64,000 nucleotides of DNA, taken from contig VXBA01001192.1 of NCBI GenBank assembly GCA_013399895.1, positions 62,001-126,000 of the forward strand, in the 5' to 3' direction. Source of the DNA: Serilophus lunatus (lineage: Eukaryota > Chordata > Aves > Passeriformes > Eurylaimidae). Position 1 is the stretch's first letter, and every line of letters begins with the position of its first letter. The notes under the pieces were generated by a model. It searched no databases, was not told where the DNA came from, and saw only the letters and a list, made by a program, of their open reading frames with translations. Shown here in pieces: positions 39,089 through 53,830 of the stretch. Position numbers and translations under genes: made by a program.

Positions 39089-41867
39089 CACAAAGGTACT
39101 GGCACAGTTCATACTTTGAGGCTCATTCCTAAAACACCCTAACGAAACGATTCTGACACTCACATCCCATCTACAAATTGCTAAGGCAAGTACTGCAGAA
39201 AACGGTTTCGGAGTCTTCATTTCATCTTGTCTTTTGCATCAGCTCTCCATACTTGGAGTCATCAAAATCTCAGCTGAGACACAGATGTTTCAGACAAGAT
39301 CATGCCCTGATGAACTGTGAAAGGCTCCCATGCCTTTTCCCCAGTTCATGCTCCAGATGTGCTGGGAGGAAAGGAGAGACTGTGTGCATGCCTCTGCAGT
39401 GCAAGACAGACAGGCATAGCTGCCTCCTTCAGGGGTAAGGACCAGAAGGCAACATTAATAGTGATGGTTCATCTGAATGTTAGGGTGTCCTCCCTCAAAG
39501 ACCATCTGAGTAAATCTCTGTCCTCTATGCACAAGCATACCCCTCACCTGTTTCCTTCATCTCCCTGCCATGCCAGGCATTCGTTAATCACTGCCTACCA
39601 AGGAGCACAGAAAACTCTCATGCATTTGCAGAGCTGATTGAAGAGCAGTGACGAAGCCGGGAGTCCCTGCAGTGCTCTCAGCAAGGCTGCAGCAAGCCAG
39701 CCTGCCACCAGCTGAGGCTGCCGCACAGGCAGGCCCTTGGCAGGCTGGCGCTGGGGTGTATTTTCTTAACAAAGCACGCAGGTAAACGCATTAAGGGAGT
39801 AGCTTGAAGCAAATGTGTGCTCTGAGCCCAAGTGTGAATAGAAAGCATTTTATGGATTTCAGGACTTGGCTCCCCACTGCTTCAATCTGGAACTAAGAAG
39901 AATGACATTGTATTTTATACTTATTCTTAATGAATAAGTACTGATATAAAGCAGGAACCTAGTTAGAATGAACTGTCACTTTAAAGGAATACATCTGAGA
40001 CCTTTAACTTGCACAGGTACATTCAGGGAAGTAAAAATATTATTCTGCTTGGAAGAACCACAAATTACAGCACTAAAATACATGTGGTGAATATGTAGAA
40101 ATTTGGTACTATTTGCAATGAACTGAATATTAGGCACTGCTAAGACCTATCATTTCATGAAAAAGAGACTACTTTATTTCTGATTTAAAGCATAAGAATT
40201 TATGAAGGTTCAGGAAAGTCTTTTGTGTGCTTTTGCAACAGCTTAACTTCAAATATACTATATATTAAAAAATTAGAATCCTTAAGCTCTTGCATATTAT
40301 TTACTGGTGCACATTATTGAAGTGGTCAGTGTGTGGTGCCCTCTCTCCATTTCATAGCCAATGCAGCTATTTCCCCATGGCATCAACAGATTTAAAAACA
40401 AATAAGTTCTTGCTAGACAAAAAAAAAAGTGACAATGAAACGCACTCATTTTGCTATGAGGTAATTCAATAAATCTGTCTACTTTGCTAAGGCTTAGTTT
40501 TTATGTAAAACAATACTTATTTATCTTGCTAGATTCAGAATGGAAAAAGAATTAAGGGCGAGGTTCAGTTTTCAGTCCAGCTTTTAGTAATCTGAAAATA
40601 GGAAATAGTGCTAAAAGGGACCCTGAGAGATCTAGGGGATGCAGCCAGATGCTAAGACTATGCCTGCTTCACACAAAAATGTCCTCTCTTTAAATCTCTT
40701 TTAGATAATTTAGAAGATGCAGAACCTCAAGAATCAAATGATCACACTGCCAGAGGTTCACTGATGGGGCCATGCTGATACGCTGGCACAGAGGTCTTGG
40801 CCTTTTCCTTTCATTGCATCCTGTTTTCTTATGCATTTAGGAGACCTCATCTAACAGATCTGATGGGAGTGTGCCATGGCCTAAACACATGAAATGCACA
40901 GGCACATTACAGCATCTCCTGGGAGAGGAGATCAGCTTCTTGGTATCTTTGGTAATAATCTTGGGGATGGCAGGGAAGGGCTTTGAGAAGAGCTGGATCA
41001 AAGTAAGTACAATAAATAAGGCTGGCAAAAAGAGGCTGCATTAGGCTAAAATTTGAACTGAAATAGTTTAGAAGTATCACCATTAAGACTACTATGGAAT
41101 CACAACCTAGACACCACCTACTAACACACATCTCAACTATTAGCCACCACGATTCATTGCTAACCCAGTCTGCTTTCTCCACATTCACCTCTCAGAGAGA
41201 GGACAGAGGCATGATAACAAAACATGCTCCTGGCAGTGACAGTCCATTATAAATTCAGATCACATTCAGGCACAACACAACAAAGGGTTAATCAACTATT
41301 AGGGCTCAGCAGGCTTGGGAAGCCTAGGATGTCATGAATCTTCCTCACAACTTGAAGGTATGAGCAGTGCTTTCAGTGAGGGGCTCTGGGTAGCCTCCCA
41401 AATCCTAGGAGCTTGGACGGCATATTTCAAAAATGCAAACTTGTATAAAAATTTAATCAACTTTCAATGCATTACTGCTTCTCATTGAGCTAATGCACAA
41501 AACAGAAGAAGTAAGAAAGTCCCCATGACAACTGCCTGGGTTGACTGAAGTGGAAGGCCTGATCTTCAGCTCTACAGACATTAGTTTAAATTAGCAGAAG
41601 ACAACCTCACTTTTAGAAAAGGGCTCTGATTTAAAGAGAGCAAGTACTCAGCAGTTTCACAAAAAATGATGGCACATATCTTGGTTCAGCACTGGTGTTC
41701 TTTATAACAGCAGATTACAAGTGCAGCCCAAGACACAGAAAAAGGATGGAAGTGAACACATAATTTTGGCTTAGAGACTGTCCTTCTCTGAAAGCTAAAG
41801 GACAGGACGATAAGGGCTCTTGGCAGTTAATGCTGTCTGTTCTGGTGTCTCACTCAATCAGGGAAAC

Positions 41868-41881
41868 AAAAAAAAAAAAAA
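41868..41881. repeat. Poly(A), 14 bases
   Basis: An uninterrupted A run; no associated retroposed body was recognised. Confidence 0.8.
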
Positions 41882-44800
41882 GGTAGATGTATGGGACATC
41901 TCTGGTGCTGCACACACACAGGCAGCAGGGAGACATAGCTGACATAGGGTGGGGGCAGAGGTGAAAGCAGCAGCAGGGCCATCCAGCCCTTTGGGATGCA
42001 CTGAGGCTTTAATGACCCTGAATCAGGCTCCCAGCAAAGGAGCCCACCATCAGGCTGTAGAGGCCAGGCTGGTTCAGCTCAAAGACTAGGACCTTTTTCA
42101 TGATTCATGATTTCAACCAGCAGAACATGTACCCTTGAAACTCACCATTGTAAAGAAAAAGAAAACGTGCACAGAAATGTTACTTCACATGGCTTCTCAG
42201 GGTGCATCAGAACCAAGAAAAGGCTTCCTTATCCCTGCAAAAATCCCCAAATCCCTCTTGTGCAATGCCACATTCAGAAGACCTATGCTTTCTTTTCTTC
42301 TCCTTACGTGACTACAAATTCATCTCTTCCAGAAAAAGTTTCTGCTGCCCTCACTCCAACAGCTGTGCCACAAAGACAGCATTCCTCATGACAGCTGCAA
42401 AATCTATAGGTAAAGACAGGTCTGATCAATTTACAGGAAGCTCTGCTACTGAGCTGAGCAGCTAAATCCACAAACCCAGCAGATGCCTGTTTTCAAGCCC
42501 TGGGGAACCTTCTGGGCAAGGCTATGATGTTGGTCTTGTAGCCAACAGGCAAGAAATGCAAACTGCAAGCAGCCTGTTTTGCTGGCCTCCAGATCTTTTA
42601 GTGCATCTGACGGCTTGAAAAATACACCTTCAGCTTATGGCTTCTGGACTCCCTGTTCAATGTAAAGAGTAGGTATTACACAATTCCTCTCTCAAAGCCA
42701 CACTTGAGCAAGTAATATTTTACTTTTACAGATAAGGAAGCCAACATAAATGCCAACACCTTGAAACCCTGACAGAGCAAGGTTCAGTGGCCTGGTATAG
42801 CTGGCCAGGAGTTTAATTCACTGTCCATTAGCTTACAGCAATTCTTATTTCATAAACTCTCTAGCAATATTAGTACTCCAGTTTTCAGGATGACAAAAGG
42901 CAAAAAAGGGGTATTTTTACAGTTTGCTCCAAGTCATGCAATGAAATGAGAGGAAAACTGGACCAGGTGCTTGTAGCAAAATTTGTGGTGAATTAAGCGA
43001 AATGAAACTGTGTTTGACATATGCACAGCTGTGCATGAACACAAGGACAGGACAAATATGTTCAATGAAAAACTAAGATGACAAGTCTAGTACGTCAGAG
43101 CTCTTCAGAGATTTGGATGTCCTACAATAAACCTCCATTTGCTAAACATGTCTCATTTCTTCCTGAAGTCCAAGTGGAGCCAGAAGAAAGCATACACAGT
43201 ATAATCAGCAAAAGCACATTAAAATCTCCTCTTATTCTCTGTATATTTTATTGAGGGAGAGTGGGAGCTGTAAGAGAATCATATGTAAGTTAAAAAAAGA
43301 AAAAACCACAAAGACTACCTAAATAAGTGCTTTAAAATGATCCATGATTTCCATTGAAATCCACATGCTGCATTGGATCAGAATTGCAGTTTTAAGTTTG
43401 AGTCACAAAACTTATCTCACTGCTTACAATTCTGGTCATCTCTGACTGCATCACAACCAAATACAAAGAGTCAAAAAGAACAGAGTTCATTTTCCTAAAG
43501 AAAGGGATGAAACAATGATTTCATGACTTACACTCAAAGGAAAATACTAATTTAAAAACTTTATACATATTCTCAGCTTATCATGCTGATTCTCTTAAGC
43601 AAAGGCCTTGAGAAATAAAAATAATTTGGTTTATACTTGCCCAAAATTAGAAAATTAATGCAAACACTAGATGAAATGTAAGAAATTCCTAAAACATTGA
43701 GGTTTGCATGAAGAAAGCTGGATTTTTGATGGATGCACCTTGTTTTGCTCCTCTAAATTCTATTTTAAACACAAGCTACATAGATGTAGCAAAACTCCTG
43801 TTGTGCATGCTGCGATTCAAAATTTAGTTAAAACTGTGAATCAACAAGCCAATGACAGTATTTCCTCTGTATGTGTGAGACTGCCATGATGGTAAAGACA
43901 ACAGGTGAGGAAATGTCCTGTTATTTTTGATGGGACTTATCCTATAGCAATATCCCAGGGCCAGAGCAGAAATAGGCAGCAGTCCACTTCTGAAGTGAGA
44001 AAAGATTTTTCTCTCAATAGCAAGCTAAACAAAGAAAATAGTCAAGGTTAATTAAAGATTAAGACTCCCATTTGGGAATAGCAGCAGGAAAATATTACCT
44101 GCTTCACCCAAGGAAGCTGTGGCAGAACTGGAAAATGGTGTCAAATCTGGACTCCTGTGCTTTAACCATAGTCCAAACTCAAATATGAAAACCTGCAAGC
44201 ATGAGGAGCAAACCTTATGAACATCCTCGAGGGATGATCACCGGAAATGCAGCTGTCAACATCTGTCCACTGTGCTGTGTGTAGCCCAGCAAGGTCACCT
44301 TGCCCAGCTCTTTCTAAGGATGGTTGGGAGAACACAGCATGGTGGTCTCCCTTTAGCCAGACACCAAGAAGTTGTGAGAGACAATTTTTATATTCCTTTA
44401 GTTCCGTGGGTTCAGTGTTGTGAACTCCTGCGCATCACGTTTGCTCAGGAGAGAGGACACAGGCTTTAGACATTGATGCTTTTTGTAATGAGCTATCTTC
44501 TCTCAGTCTTGCTACCTGGCTGGGTGCCTGTTGGCTGCCATCAGCAAAGTCTGGTGGGGACTGTCTGGCCATGAGTAGATCTGCTTTAAGGAAATGAAAA
44601 GGTTTGTTACCTTACAGCATTATTTTCAGGTGTTGGCTTGACAATTGCCCAAGCATTGCCTAGTGATAATCCCCCCATAGATCTGTCTCTACAACTGGAT
44701 TCACCGAGCACCAGGAGGGAAGAAAGTCTGTAAGAAATGCTCCTTTGTCCTCCTCAGAGGAAGCAACATCAAAACTCTGTTTCTCTTCAAGAACTCTATC

Positions 44801-46907
44801 TGCCCTCAACAATCACAAAGTTAAGCTCCTAGAACAGGCTGCACTTCGGAAAGCCATCAGATTAAAGCTGATGGCACCACACAGCTGCTCCTCTTTAAAA
44901 TAAGTCAGATCCCAAGAAGAATACCAAGACCACAGACCATAGCCTAAGTGCCAATTGCCTTCTAGATGCACTACAACCCACCATGATGCTGGCTCAGAAG
45001 CAGCAGAGCACCCTGTTGTCAGGGCAGCTGTCTTCACATGAACCTGCTGGAGTGGGGATGGCCGAGGAGGTGACAGCTATCATCTCCAGCAGCCAAAGCT
45101 GCTGGGATCCCACCAGCTTTGATATCACTAGTGAACCATTGTGAATGAGATCTGAGGCAGCTGGAGATAGGAAAAGGGATGCTGCTCAACAGGCATCAAA
45201 CACAGGGAAACAGCAAGGGGTGGAGGCACAGCTCCTCTAGTAAATGGTCCAAGGCTGCCACCACTCTTCCTGTCTCTAACAATAGAGCACTAGGGGACTT
45301 GGTATTTTCAATGAAGATCCTTTCCCACCATTCCTGGTGGGTGCACATGTCTTAGGCTGCAATGTAAAAACCCAGCTGGAAGCAGCTTTGCATACACACA
45401 CGCGCCATAGAGCTACACTAGACGGATGGATACCAAATGATCATGATACACCTAATGTCTACCACAAGAGCTGCGCCAGTCTGCAGTAAGACAGTAAGAG
45501 CTGGAGTTTAGGATCACTAAGAGATCACACTGGGGTGGCATTAACAGCAGAAAAAGGCAAAATGAGATATTTAGGTGCTTAAGGAAAATAAATATCAAGA
45601 TTAACATATACCAGTGGGGCACATCCAGTAAGGCCCTTTGTTAAATTCTCAGCTCTGCCTCACCACGAGTGCAAGGGTAATCTAATGCAGTGGCACATGT
45701 GACATGCACACAATGGCTTGGGATTCACAAGACCTTTGACTCTGAATTTTCCTAATTATAACAGCAGCCTATTAGAATCTGCCTATCCGATCATACAGAA
45801 AGTCCTGCATTGTAAGCATGCTGTGAGGACTGAGATAAAAATAAGCACCAAACCACCACCCCATCCTACTCTGCTCCCACCTGAGAGACAGTGAGATTCA
45901 GTTCCTTCCAGGAAAAGGTTAAGCAGCTCTGTAAAGCACATCTTGCCTCCCCTGTTTGCATTCGGTGTGCAGAGAAGACTTCAGCTTTTAGCAGTGCAGT
46001 CCTTGGGGAGGAGCCCTAGGAGTAGATCAGCATGCTATTTTTTGTTGCTTTCTTTGTTAATAAATCTAAAGGGGACTGTGGGCTTTGTAAGCAACATGGG
46101 CTTTATAGAGCAGGTCAGAGAAAGCTCCTGCTCACAAAGTCGATTGTGGAAAATGGCGCTGCCGCACACAGTATCACCACACCTGGGACCTGAGTGTGCA
46201 GAATGCTGAGCTTGTTGACTGTAAACAGCGTTTCTGCTTTGTTTTCAAACCTTTAGCCACATAACAACTATGTCTCACAAAGGAAAACTGGGACAGAAAA
46301 CAGCAACCAACAGGTTAGGACATAACTGAGCTTCCTTCTGGACCATAAGGATTCATCCAACGCACACCCAGTCAACACAAAGTTTGCAGTCATGACCTTC
46401 TCTAGCAATTACAGTGTTGCTTCCCTGTTAAAATGTTTTATCCAGAAACGATTTTGCAGGTCCATGAAGCATTCCTGATTAGATTTTCAACACTGTTACA
46501 CATGAGGTCTCTTGTATAGAACAGTTTCCACAAAGAAAATGTGAGAATCGCCATTCAGCAATTTTCAGTGCACATTTTAAAGTAAAATGCAAAGAGAAAA
46601 ATCTTATTTATTTTAAAAAAATAATTTTCAAGTGCTTTAAAAACAACACTTTTCTTTTTTCACATGTGTACAATTAAATAAAAAAACTTCATTTGTACAT
46701 GTGGTTAAGAGCAATAAGTATCTCCTAGTACCATGCACATTCAGGAACCGTAAGCCAAAATTAAAATCATCTATAGCACCATCATAGCTATTACACTGCA
46801 GCTAAAGGGCAAACAAGAAAGAGTGGAGACCTTTCAACCTGTCCAAGATTAATTTCACATATTAGAGTTGGAAATGGGAAAGATGGATGGGATATCCAAC
46901 AGTCTGT

Positions 46908-46925
46908 AAAAAAAAAAAAAAAAAA
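46908..46925. repeat. Poly(A), 18 bases
   Basis: The longest A run in the window; no associated element was recognised. Confidence 0.85.
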
Positions 46926-49900
46926 TTAGTTCGTGTCAGACAAAGTCCTGTCCTGGACATTTTGAAAACAGCAGGGGGAAAAGAAGAGCAAAGAGATACA
47001 ATTATGACCAAACTGATTTAAACAAGAAAAACTCTGAGTACATTTATTAGCCTTTGTAAAAGTAGTATCCAGTAGACAGAGAAATGTAGAGAGATCTCAC
47101 ACCTGTGGAATAGAAATGTAGTCTGTAGCACAGTAAAGCCAAGACCGTTTCCTTCCAGACAATAGAAAGCCAGCATAAAGGAGTCAGGGCATTAGCAAGA
47201 GCAAAACAGGACGGATGAAAAACCCAGTATGTCTTGTCCTCCTTGCACTTCATATTGCAACACTTCCAACCAAAGGATGAATCATCTAGACGTAACTGGT
47301 CCATAAGACAACCATAATCATGAAGAGCTTGCCTTTCCCTAGAACACTATATGTCAAGCCATAACATTCCTAGAAATATTCCACATCAGACTGGATGAGT
47401 TTAATATTTTGTAGAGCAGATTATGATCAAGGATTAGCTCTTCTGGATAAAAATATAAAGTGCATCCAAAAATTCTAAATAATAACAACTTGATTACAAC
47501 TAAATTGAAGATTAGGTTTTTTATCTTTTACTTCACTTGCAAGGTTCACTTGCCAAGCTTGCTATTTTTCTCACTTGTCTTTTTGCCGTTACTCAGTTGC
47601 CTGAGCAGCCAGGAAGAGCACAGGCAGTAGGCACTGTCCACTGCAAAAGCAACCTTTCTTTAGCAGGATAACAATCAAACATGGCTGTGTTTCTCAATTC
47701 TTGCGGACTAAAATTAACCCCTTCTGCGTGTCTAGCCCAAAACATTCAGAACTTTTAGTTTACTTGCGTTCTACAGGAGCACAACAGTACTTGTATTTCC
47801 AGCAATTCCTTGGTATAAATATTTTTTAAGTCCAGGTCAAGGGGTCTGGCAGATCATGATGCTGGAAAAGCTCTTCCATTAGGTACTGGACTACTAAGAA
47901 AACTTTATCTCTGAACACAGCACAGATCAGACAACTCCCTGAGAAACTAAAACAAATTTTGTTTGGTTTTAAGCTAAAAGTATGGCTACAGGCAGTGTTG
48001 AAATTGTGCTTTCCGCTCCATCCTTACTTCAAAAACCTGCACAAATGGCCCAATGGCCATTCTACCAGTCTGAAATTCAGGTCTACATACCGGATTCTTT
48101 CCCAACTAGAAAGACAAGTGTGAAGCCAGAGCTTTCTCTGCATGCTATTCCATAGCATCACCCAGTTTGCCATGCCTTTTTAGAGCTGCCGCATATCAAC
48201 ACAGAACCACCCTCACTGCAGCACTGGATGAAGAGAGACATCAGGATGCTGCTACATTTTAATTAATGCATAAAAGAATTTTTGTTTTTTCAAATAAAGT
48301 GTTTTAGAGCAAGAGACATTTGCATTCTCCATTTTTTTAAAATGGAACTAACAAGCCATTTACACAAAACCCACCAAAATCAAAGGAAAAACCCCTGTAG
48401 AACTCATTTTCTCTTAGGTATCTTCAATTCAACAATATTGTAGCACATCGTTCTTTGGAGCTTTAATGCTTACACTTTAGGCCAAAACCAATCACTGCTA
48501 TTTCACTTGAAAGAAAACCTGCAGGCTGTGAAAAGAAGGTTTTAATTGACTTTTGTTTAATAAAAAAATCTATGTCCCCAAATTCTTTATGCAGTAAATT
48601 GAATTTTCAAACTGATGTTTATCATATCTACAGTTGTTTCCAGAAATGAATTTTTAAAACAATGATACTGGACAGACCACTCAGGCAAAGAGCTTGCCTG
48701 ATGTTTTTAAAACTAATAGTTGCAGTAAAAACGTCAGTCTGAAGAGGAAGTCACATTTTTGTCTTCTACTCCTAATCACATAGGCTTCAAAATTGTATTA
48801 AGACATTCATTTATGGCCAGCGTTAATCAGGAGTCATACTGCTGTAGGTCAGAGCAATTATGTGCATTTATAAGTCCATCATTTCTGCATATGATTTTTC
48901 TCTGTAGGTTAAGAACAGTTTCATAGCGAATATAGACTGTTAGTCTCCAATGAAAGCATATTTCTCCTTATATTTAGATCCAGTACGCACATACAATTCA
49001 TTTTGGGAATGTCTGAAATTCAGCACGGTGGGTTGTATTTAGAAACAGAAGATGTTCTCAGTTTGATGCTTTCTTACTAATCATTAACTACCACACAGCT
49101 GGCAATGAAATCAACCCCCCAATTGTCTTTTGAATGCAATAAACACATAACTGGGTCATATTATTGCTGTGAATCATCTTTAGCTACTTTTGCATCACAT
49201 AATATAATATCCATTTGTAGAAGAGCTGACACTACCACTCTATTCTTATTCAATATTGGAAAATTTAATTGGCTACCTATTTGACTTCAGGCAACAGTGA
49301 TATAAACCAGACAAACTCTTGCCTCTTGACCCTATTGATTAATGAAAGTGAAACACACCACTGGTACGACAAAAGCCATGTGAGCACTAAGTTAGGGTAA
49401 TTCAGCATTCCTGAGAGTGAAAAGATTTTGTGACTCTGTACTGGCGTGATGAGAAAAAGGCACAAAAAAAAGTTAAGAGTTGACTGATTAATAGTAAATT
49501 CAATGTACTGCAAGCCAATATCCTCTTGCGTATTCCAGGACAGCTTCTGCTCCTGAAAGGTGAGGTCGATTGCACAGAACAGCAGTTGGATTTAAGAGGC
49601 TGAAGCTTGTAAAGCCACAGTCACAGCTGTGCAGGTATATTTATGACAGAATAAGCAGGAATGTGAGAAATGAAGTGGAAAGAATAAAAGGGGAGATGAA
49701 AGGTGAATTTTCAATAAAACCTCCCTGAATTCAGTGAGAGGATAAGGAAAGCGATAAATAATCTCTCTGCCGATAGTTCTCATCTTGACACTAACAGAAT
49801 CCATATGCCTTATTTGCATGGACTCTTGATATCACGAGAAAGTCTACAAACTTTGGATAACTGGGACTCCTTCCCATACACCCTGATCTGCAATGAGACT

Positions 49901-50600
49901 GTCAACCTGCTCAGATTTATGCAGCCCACAACCTACATAGCAAACAGAACCAACATCACATTAAATGCAGTAGCTCAGCATTGGGACAAAAGGATCACAG
50001 GAAGGATGAGCACAAGTGGAAGCTAAGAAAGAGGAAGATGCATCTCATGTGCATCTTCAAGCAGCATGATTTGGGTAGCAGGATGTGCACCTCTTTCAAG
50101 GTGGCCATTGGTTCCTCATGTCTGCCTCTTCTTATTGTGACTTCTAGAGCAAAAAAATCTTTTAGGCCGTGCATGACTGCCACCGCACTCCCACACGGGA
50201 TCAGGAAGGATCCATAAAGCATCAAATCCTACCACAAAAAAACATAGGCTTTTACATTGGAAACTCTCTACATCCAGACAATGGCACTATACAAGGTGTT
50301 TGTCCCACTGTAAGCAAAGAAATCTGCAGAATTCCTTTAATTTAGTCTGATAAAAGTGACAAAAAACTGACTTCCTCTCATTAAATTAAATAACAAAAGT
50401 ACTGCTTAAGAAACTTCTTGGTTAACTTTAGAGCTTTGTTTTGATTTATTTATTTTCTTTGCCTGAAGAGAGGGCTGTGTAAATGCTGCACTGTTAAGGG
50501 AAAAGAGTTCAAACTTTACATAAGGGCTTTTTGCCCAGTGTCTCTTGGCATGCTTCCTTGAGTTTTAGTTTGCTTTGTATGGTGAAGTATTACAGAATAA

Positions 50601-50617
50601 GATAACACCGTGTTATC
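50601..50617. repeat. 17-bp perfect palindrome around a single C
   Basis: GATAACAC, C, GTGTTATC: two exact 8-bp arms around one base. It has the shape of a dimeric protein-binding site, but no specific factor is assigned. Confidence 0.85.
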
Positions 50618-52024
50618 AATGCACTAAGGAAGGGCTTTGCACAGAAGAAATTGAGCCAAAATTCCTTTTCAAGAAGAGCAGAGTGCATTTGAATAAGCTC
50701 TAAATTCAGCAGGGGAATAACTAATATGATTGGTTTTAAAGACACAGAAATTAGTATTATGTTATGAATGTTAAGTGTGAATTTTAAAAGAACAGAGGAA
50801 GAAAATACACACTTTTCTACTCCCAGTTTCAGCCAAGATGCTGTAGCAACTTTATAAATCAGAAAGCAAACAAATGCTTGTGGGTTTATTTTGAATGGCT
50901 ACTATCACAAAATGCCTTTGGCTCATTTGTTCTGGCAATACGTGTCTTCATCATGTATTCTGCATCATAACCAGCAAATGTTTTCGCAGCAGATTTTTTG
51001 TAAAAGTAACGAAGAATTTCAACGAACTTTTCTCCACACCAAATTAAGCACCAATCCTGCAGACATTTATGCAGTTTATTTGTTTCCAGATAAGGCATGT
51101 AAGTAGAGCTTTATATCTGTAGCAAAAATAGGCACAAATTTAAGGGAATGTAGTCTCCAAGACTGTTAGCCCAGTTTCTGAGGACTGCTGGGCTACAGTC
51201 ACCTGGATTGCTCTTCAAGATCCAGGCTTGTATTGACAGAAATCTTTAACCTGCTGTATTTGCAGCAGATAATTTATTTTTAAAAGACAGCAAGATGACA
51301 AATGGAGAAAGGAAACTGAAGGAATACACAATATTTTCTGACAAAGCACCCACCAACATCATCATGATACATCTTGTTCTTAGGTTACCAGCCAGCTCCT
51401 TGCAGTAACACTGAATACAAACTTCTTGAAACTTCAGGTAAGAAGTTTTTCAGAATTTCCCTGTCCCAAGTACCCTCAGGAAAGGCTGACAGATAGCTGG
51501 GCTGCAAGCACAAGTTTCACCCTTGCCCAGACAGGTGCAGCTCCCAACAAGCCAAGAAAGAGCAGGATCTTCTTACACTTGAATTGATGTTTGCTCACAG
51601 ATTTCCACTGAGCAGTATTTCATGGTCTTCATTTTTTGGTTATTAAAATAGGATGTTATCCAACAAGTGGAGGGGAAGATGAGGTCAGCGAGTTGGTTCA
51701 TTTCTCAGAAGTGGCAGCTAAAGCTGCTGAGCAACATGTGTTTCTCGTTTGAAACGTATCATTCATTCTTAAAAACAATAACACATACCATCTGTTGCAG
51801 CCATTCATAATTGATAAGATTTGGGCTGTATTTGACTGTGAAAACCCATTTCAACATGACTATTGACGTTCAGATGAAGAAGTGTTGCAAAGCAATTTGT
51901 TAGAGCTTTCTTACTGTACATTGGCCAACAATGGCCAACTGTCTCTGAGCACACACACAGTGCTCTGGAAGTCCCATTTATCAAGGCATTGCAAAGCATC
52001 AGCACCTTCCCATGGCAAAATCAG

Positions 52025-53830
52025 TTTATTTTCAGTTGGAACGACCATCTAGTCCAACTGCTCAACCCTTTTGGGGCTGACCTAAAACCAAATCATAATA
52101 TTAAGAATATTGTCCAAATTCTTTTTAGAGATTGGCAGACTTGAGGCATTGAACACCTCTCCAGGAAGCCTTCTCCAGTGCTGGAACACCTTGTTGGTGT
52201 CCAGTATAAACCTCCTCCAATGCAGCTTTGAACCATTAGCATTCGTCTTATCACTAGATTCCAGCAAGAACAACTCAGCGCCTCCTTCTACATATCCTCT
52301 CCTCAGGAAATTGTAGAGAGCAATGGCTGTTTTTTGGCCTCTTTCTCCAAACTCGACAAATCCAAAATTCTCAGCTACTCCCCACAGAACATGTCTTCCA
52401 GCCCTTTCACTGGCTTTGGTGCCCTCCTCTGGATGCACTTGAGCACCTTTTTAAATTGTGTGCCCACAACAGCATCCAGTATTCAAGGCAGAGGTTGCAC
52501 CAAGGCTTCACACAGTGGGATAATCACCCTTTTTGATGGGCTGTTTATACTGTGCTTGATAAACCCCAGGATGAGGTATGCCCTCTGGGCTGCCAAAGCA
52601 CACTGCTAGCTCACACTGAGCTGCTGTCAACCAGCATCTCAAGATCGCTTTCTGCAGGGCTGATCTCCAGCCACTCCTCTGGATCAAGTAAAGAACCTTG
52701 CGGTTGTTCTTGTTAAATTTTTTTGATAAATTTTGTTCCATTAACCATTGCCCAATGCTCCAATCTATCTGTGCTCCCTCTGCAACGTGTCTCCACATTT
52801 TTAAATCTCCAGAGATTTAACAGCACTTCCCAGTTTAGGATCATCAGTATATTTGCTAATAGTGGATTCAAATCCTGTATCCAGATACTTGCTAAATATA
52901 TTGAACAAAACTGGCCCTAGAATTGAACTCTGAAGAACATCACTGATGGACAGCCATCATCCAGATGTTGCTCTGTTCACTACAACCCTTTGAGTCCTGC
53001 TCTCGAGCCAGATCTTCAGCCAGCTCATTGTGAACATGCTCATCCCACAGGAGGACAATTTGTCCAGAAGGATGCTGTATCAAAAGCATCAAAGGCTTTA
53101 CTAAAATCCAGAAAAACTATGTCCACCACCTTCCCCCTTCATCCACTAGGCAACTGACCTTATTATAGAAGGATACCAAATTATTTAAAAAAGGCGTTGT
53201 GAACCCATGTTGACTATGCTTAACAATTTTGCTATTCTTTAAAGACTTTCAGTAGTACCCATAATTTTTCCAGGAACTGAGGTTAGACCAACAATCTGTA
53301 GTTCCCTGGGTCTTCCCACTTGTCCTTCTTGTGAATTGGAATAACATTGTCTACCTTCAAGTCAGGAGAGACCTCCCAAACTCCCATGACATTTCATAGA
53401 TAAACAAGAGTGGTCCTGCCAAACATCTGCTTCAGTTCCTTCAGCAGTCGGGGATGAATCTCATCAAGGCCCAAGGACTTGTGAACGTTCAGCTGATCCC
53501 TTACAATTTTTGTTTTCACAAAAGGAAAGTCACTGCTCCCACACACTCGTTATCCTCCAACTCAGAGGACCAAATAGGCCAAGGCCTATCAGAATTATTA
53601 AGGTCTTAAGCAAAGAAAAAGAAAAAGTTGAGGCATTCATTGCTTATCTCCATTACTCAGGTGAGCACTTCCAACAAGTATAACTCCCAATGTTTTCTTT
53701 AGACCTCCTCTTGCTATTAGTGTACTTTAAAAAAGCTCTTCATGCTACTTAACACAACACTGGCCAGTTTCAACTCTAATTGAGATTTGGCCTTTCCTGT
53801 CTTCTCCCTGGGTATGCAAATCACAGTTCT
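52025..53830 (-). mobile_element. CR1 LINE relic: damaged ORF2 reverse transcriptase plus 3' region
   Basis: This is a 5'-truncated, decayed CR1 non-LTR retrotransposon, sense on the minus strand. Translating that strand gives CR1 ORF2 blocks in the expected order, with stops and frame shifts between them. KAKSQLELKLA (about 53795-53761) lies upstream of the RT. KSLGLDEIHPRLLKEL (53487-53431) matches the KSMGPDGIHPRVL block. EDPGNYR (53317-53297) matches the EDPGNYRPVSLTS block, followed by a stop. LGPVLFN-like codons sit near 52900. YTDDPKLG (about 52856-52824) is the catalytic YADD box with A changed to T. The distal ORF2 end and 3' region follow to about 52025 (tagtccaactg, gttggaacgaccatctag). 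Left and right limits are approximate. It has no coding capacity now. Confidence 0.9.

Noticed and set aside
40580..40660. Possible ancient CR1/L3 fragment (gggaccctgagagatctagg)
   Set aside because: Only a short resemblance to the common 3' LINE pattern; too diverged to support by eye.
52082..52798. Several ORFs on both strands at 52 kb
   Set aside because: They are fragments of the CR1 relic (distal ORF2 and 3' region), not host genes.
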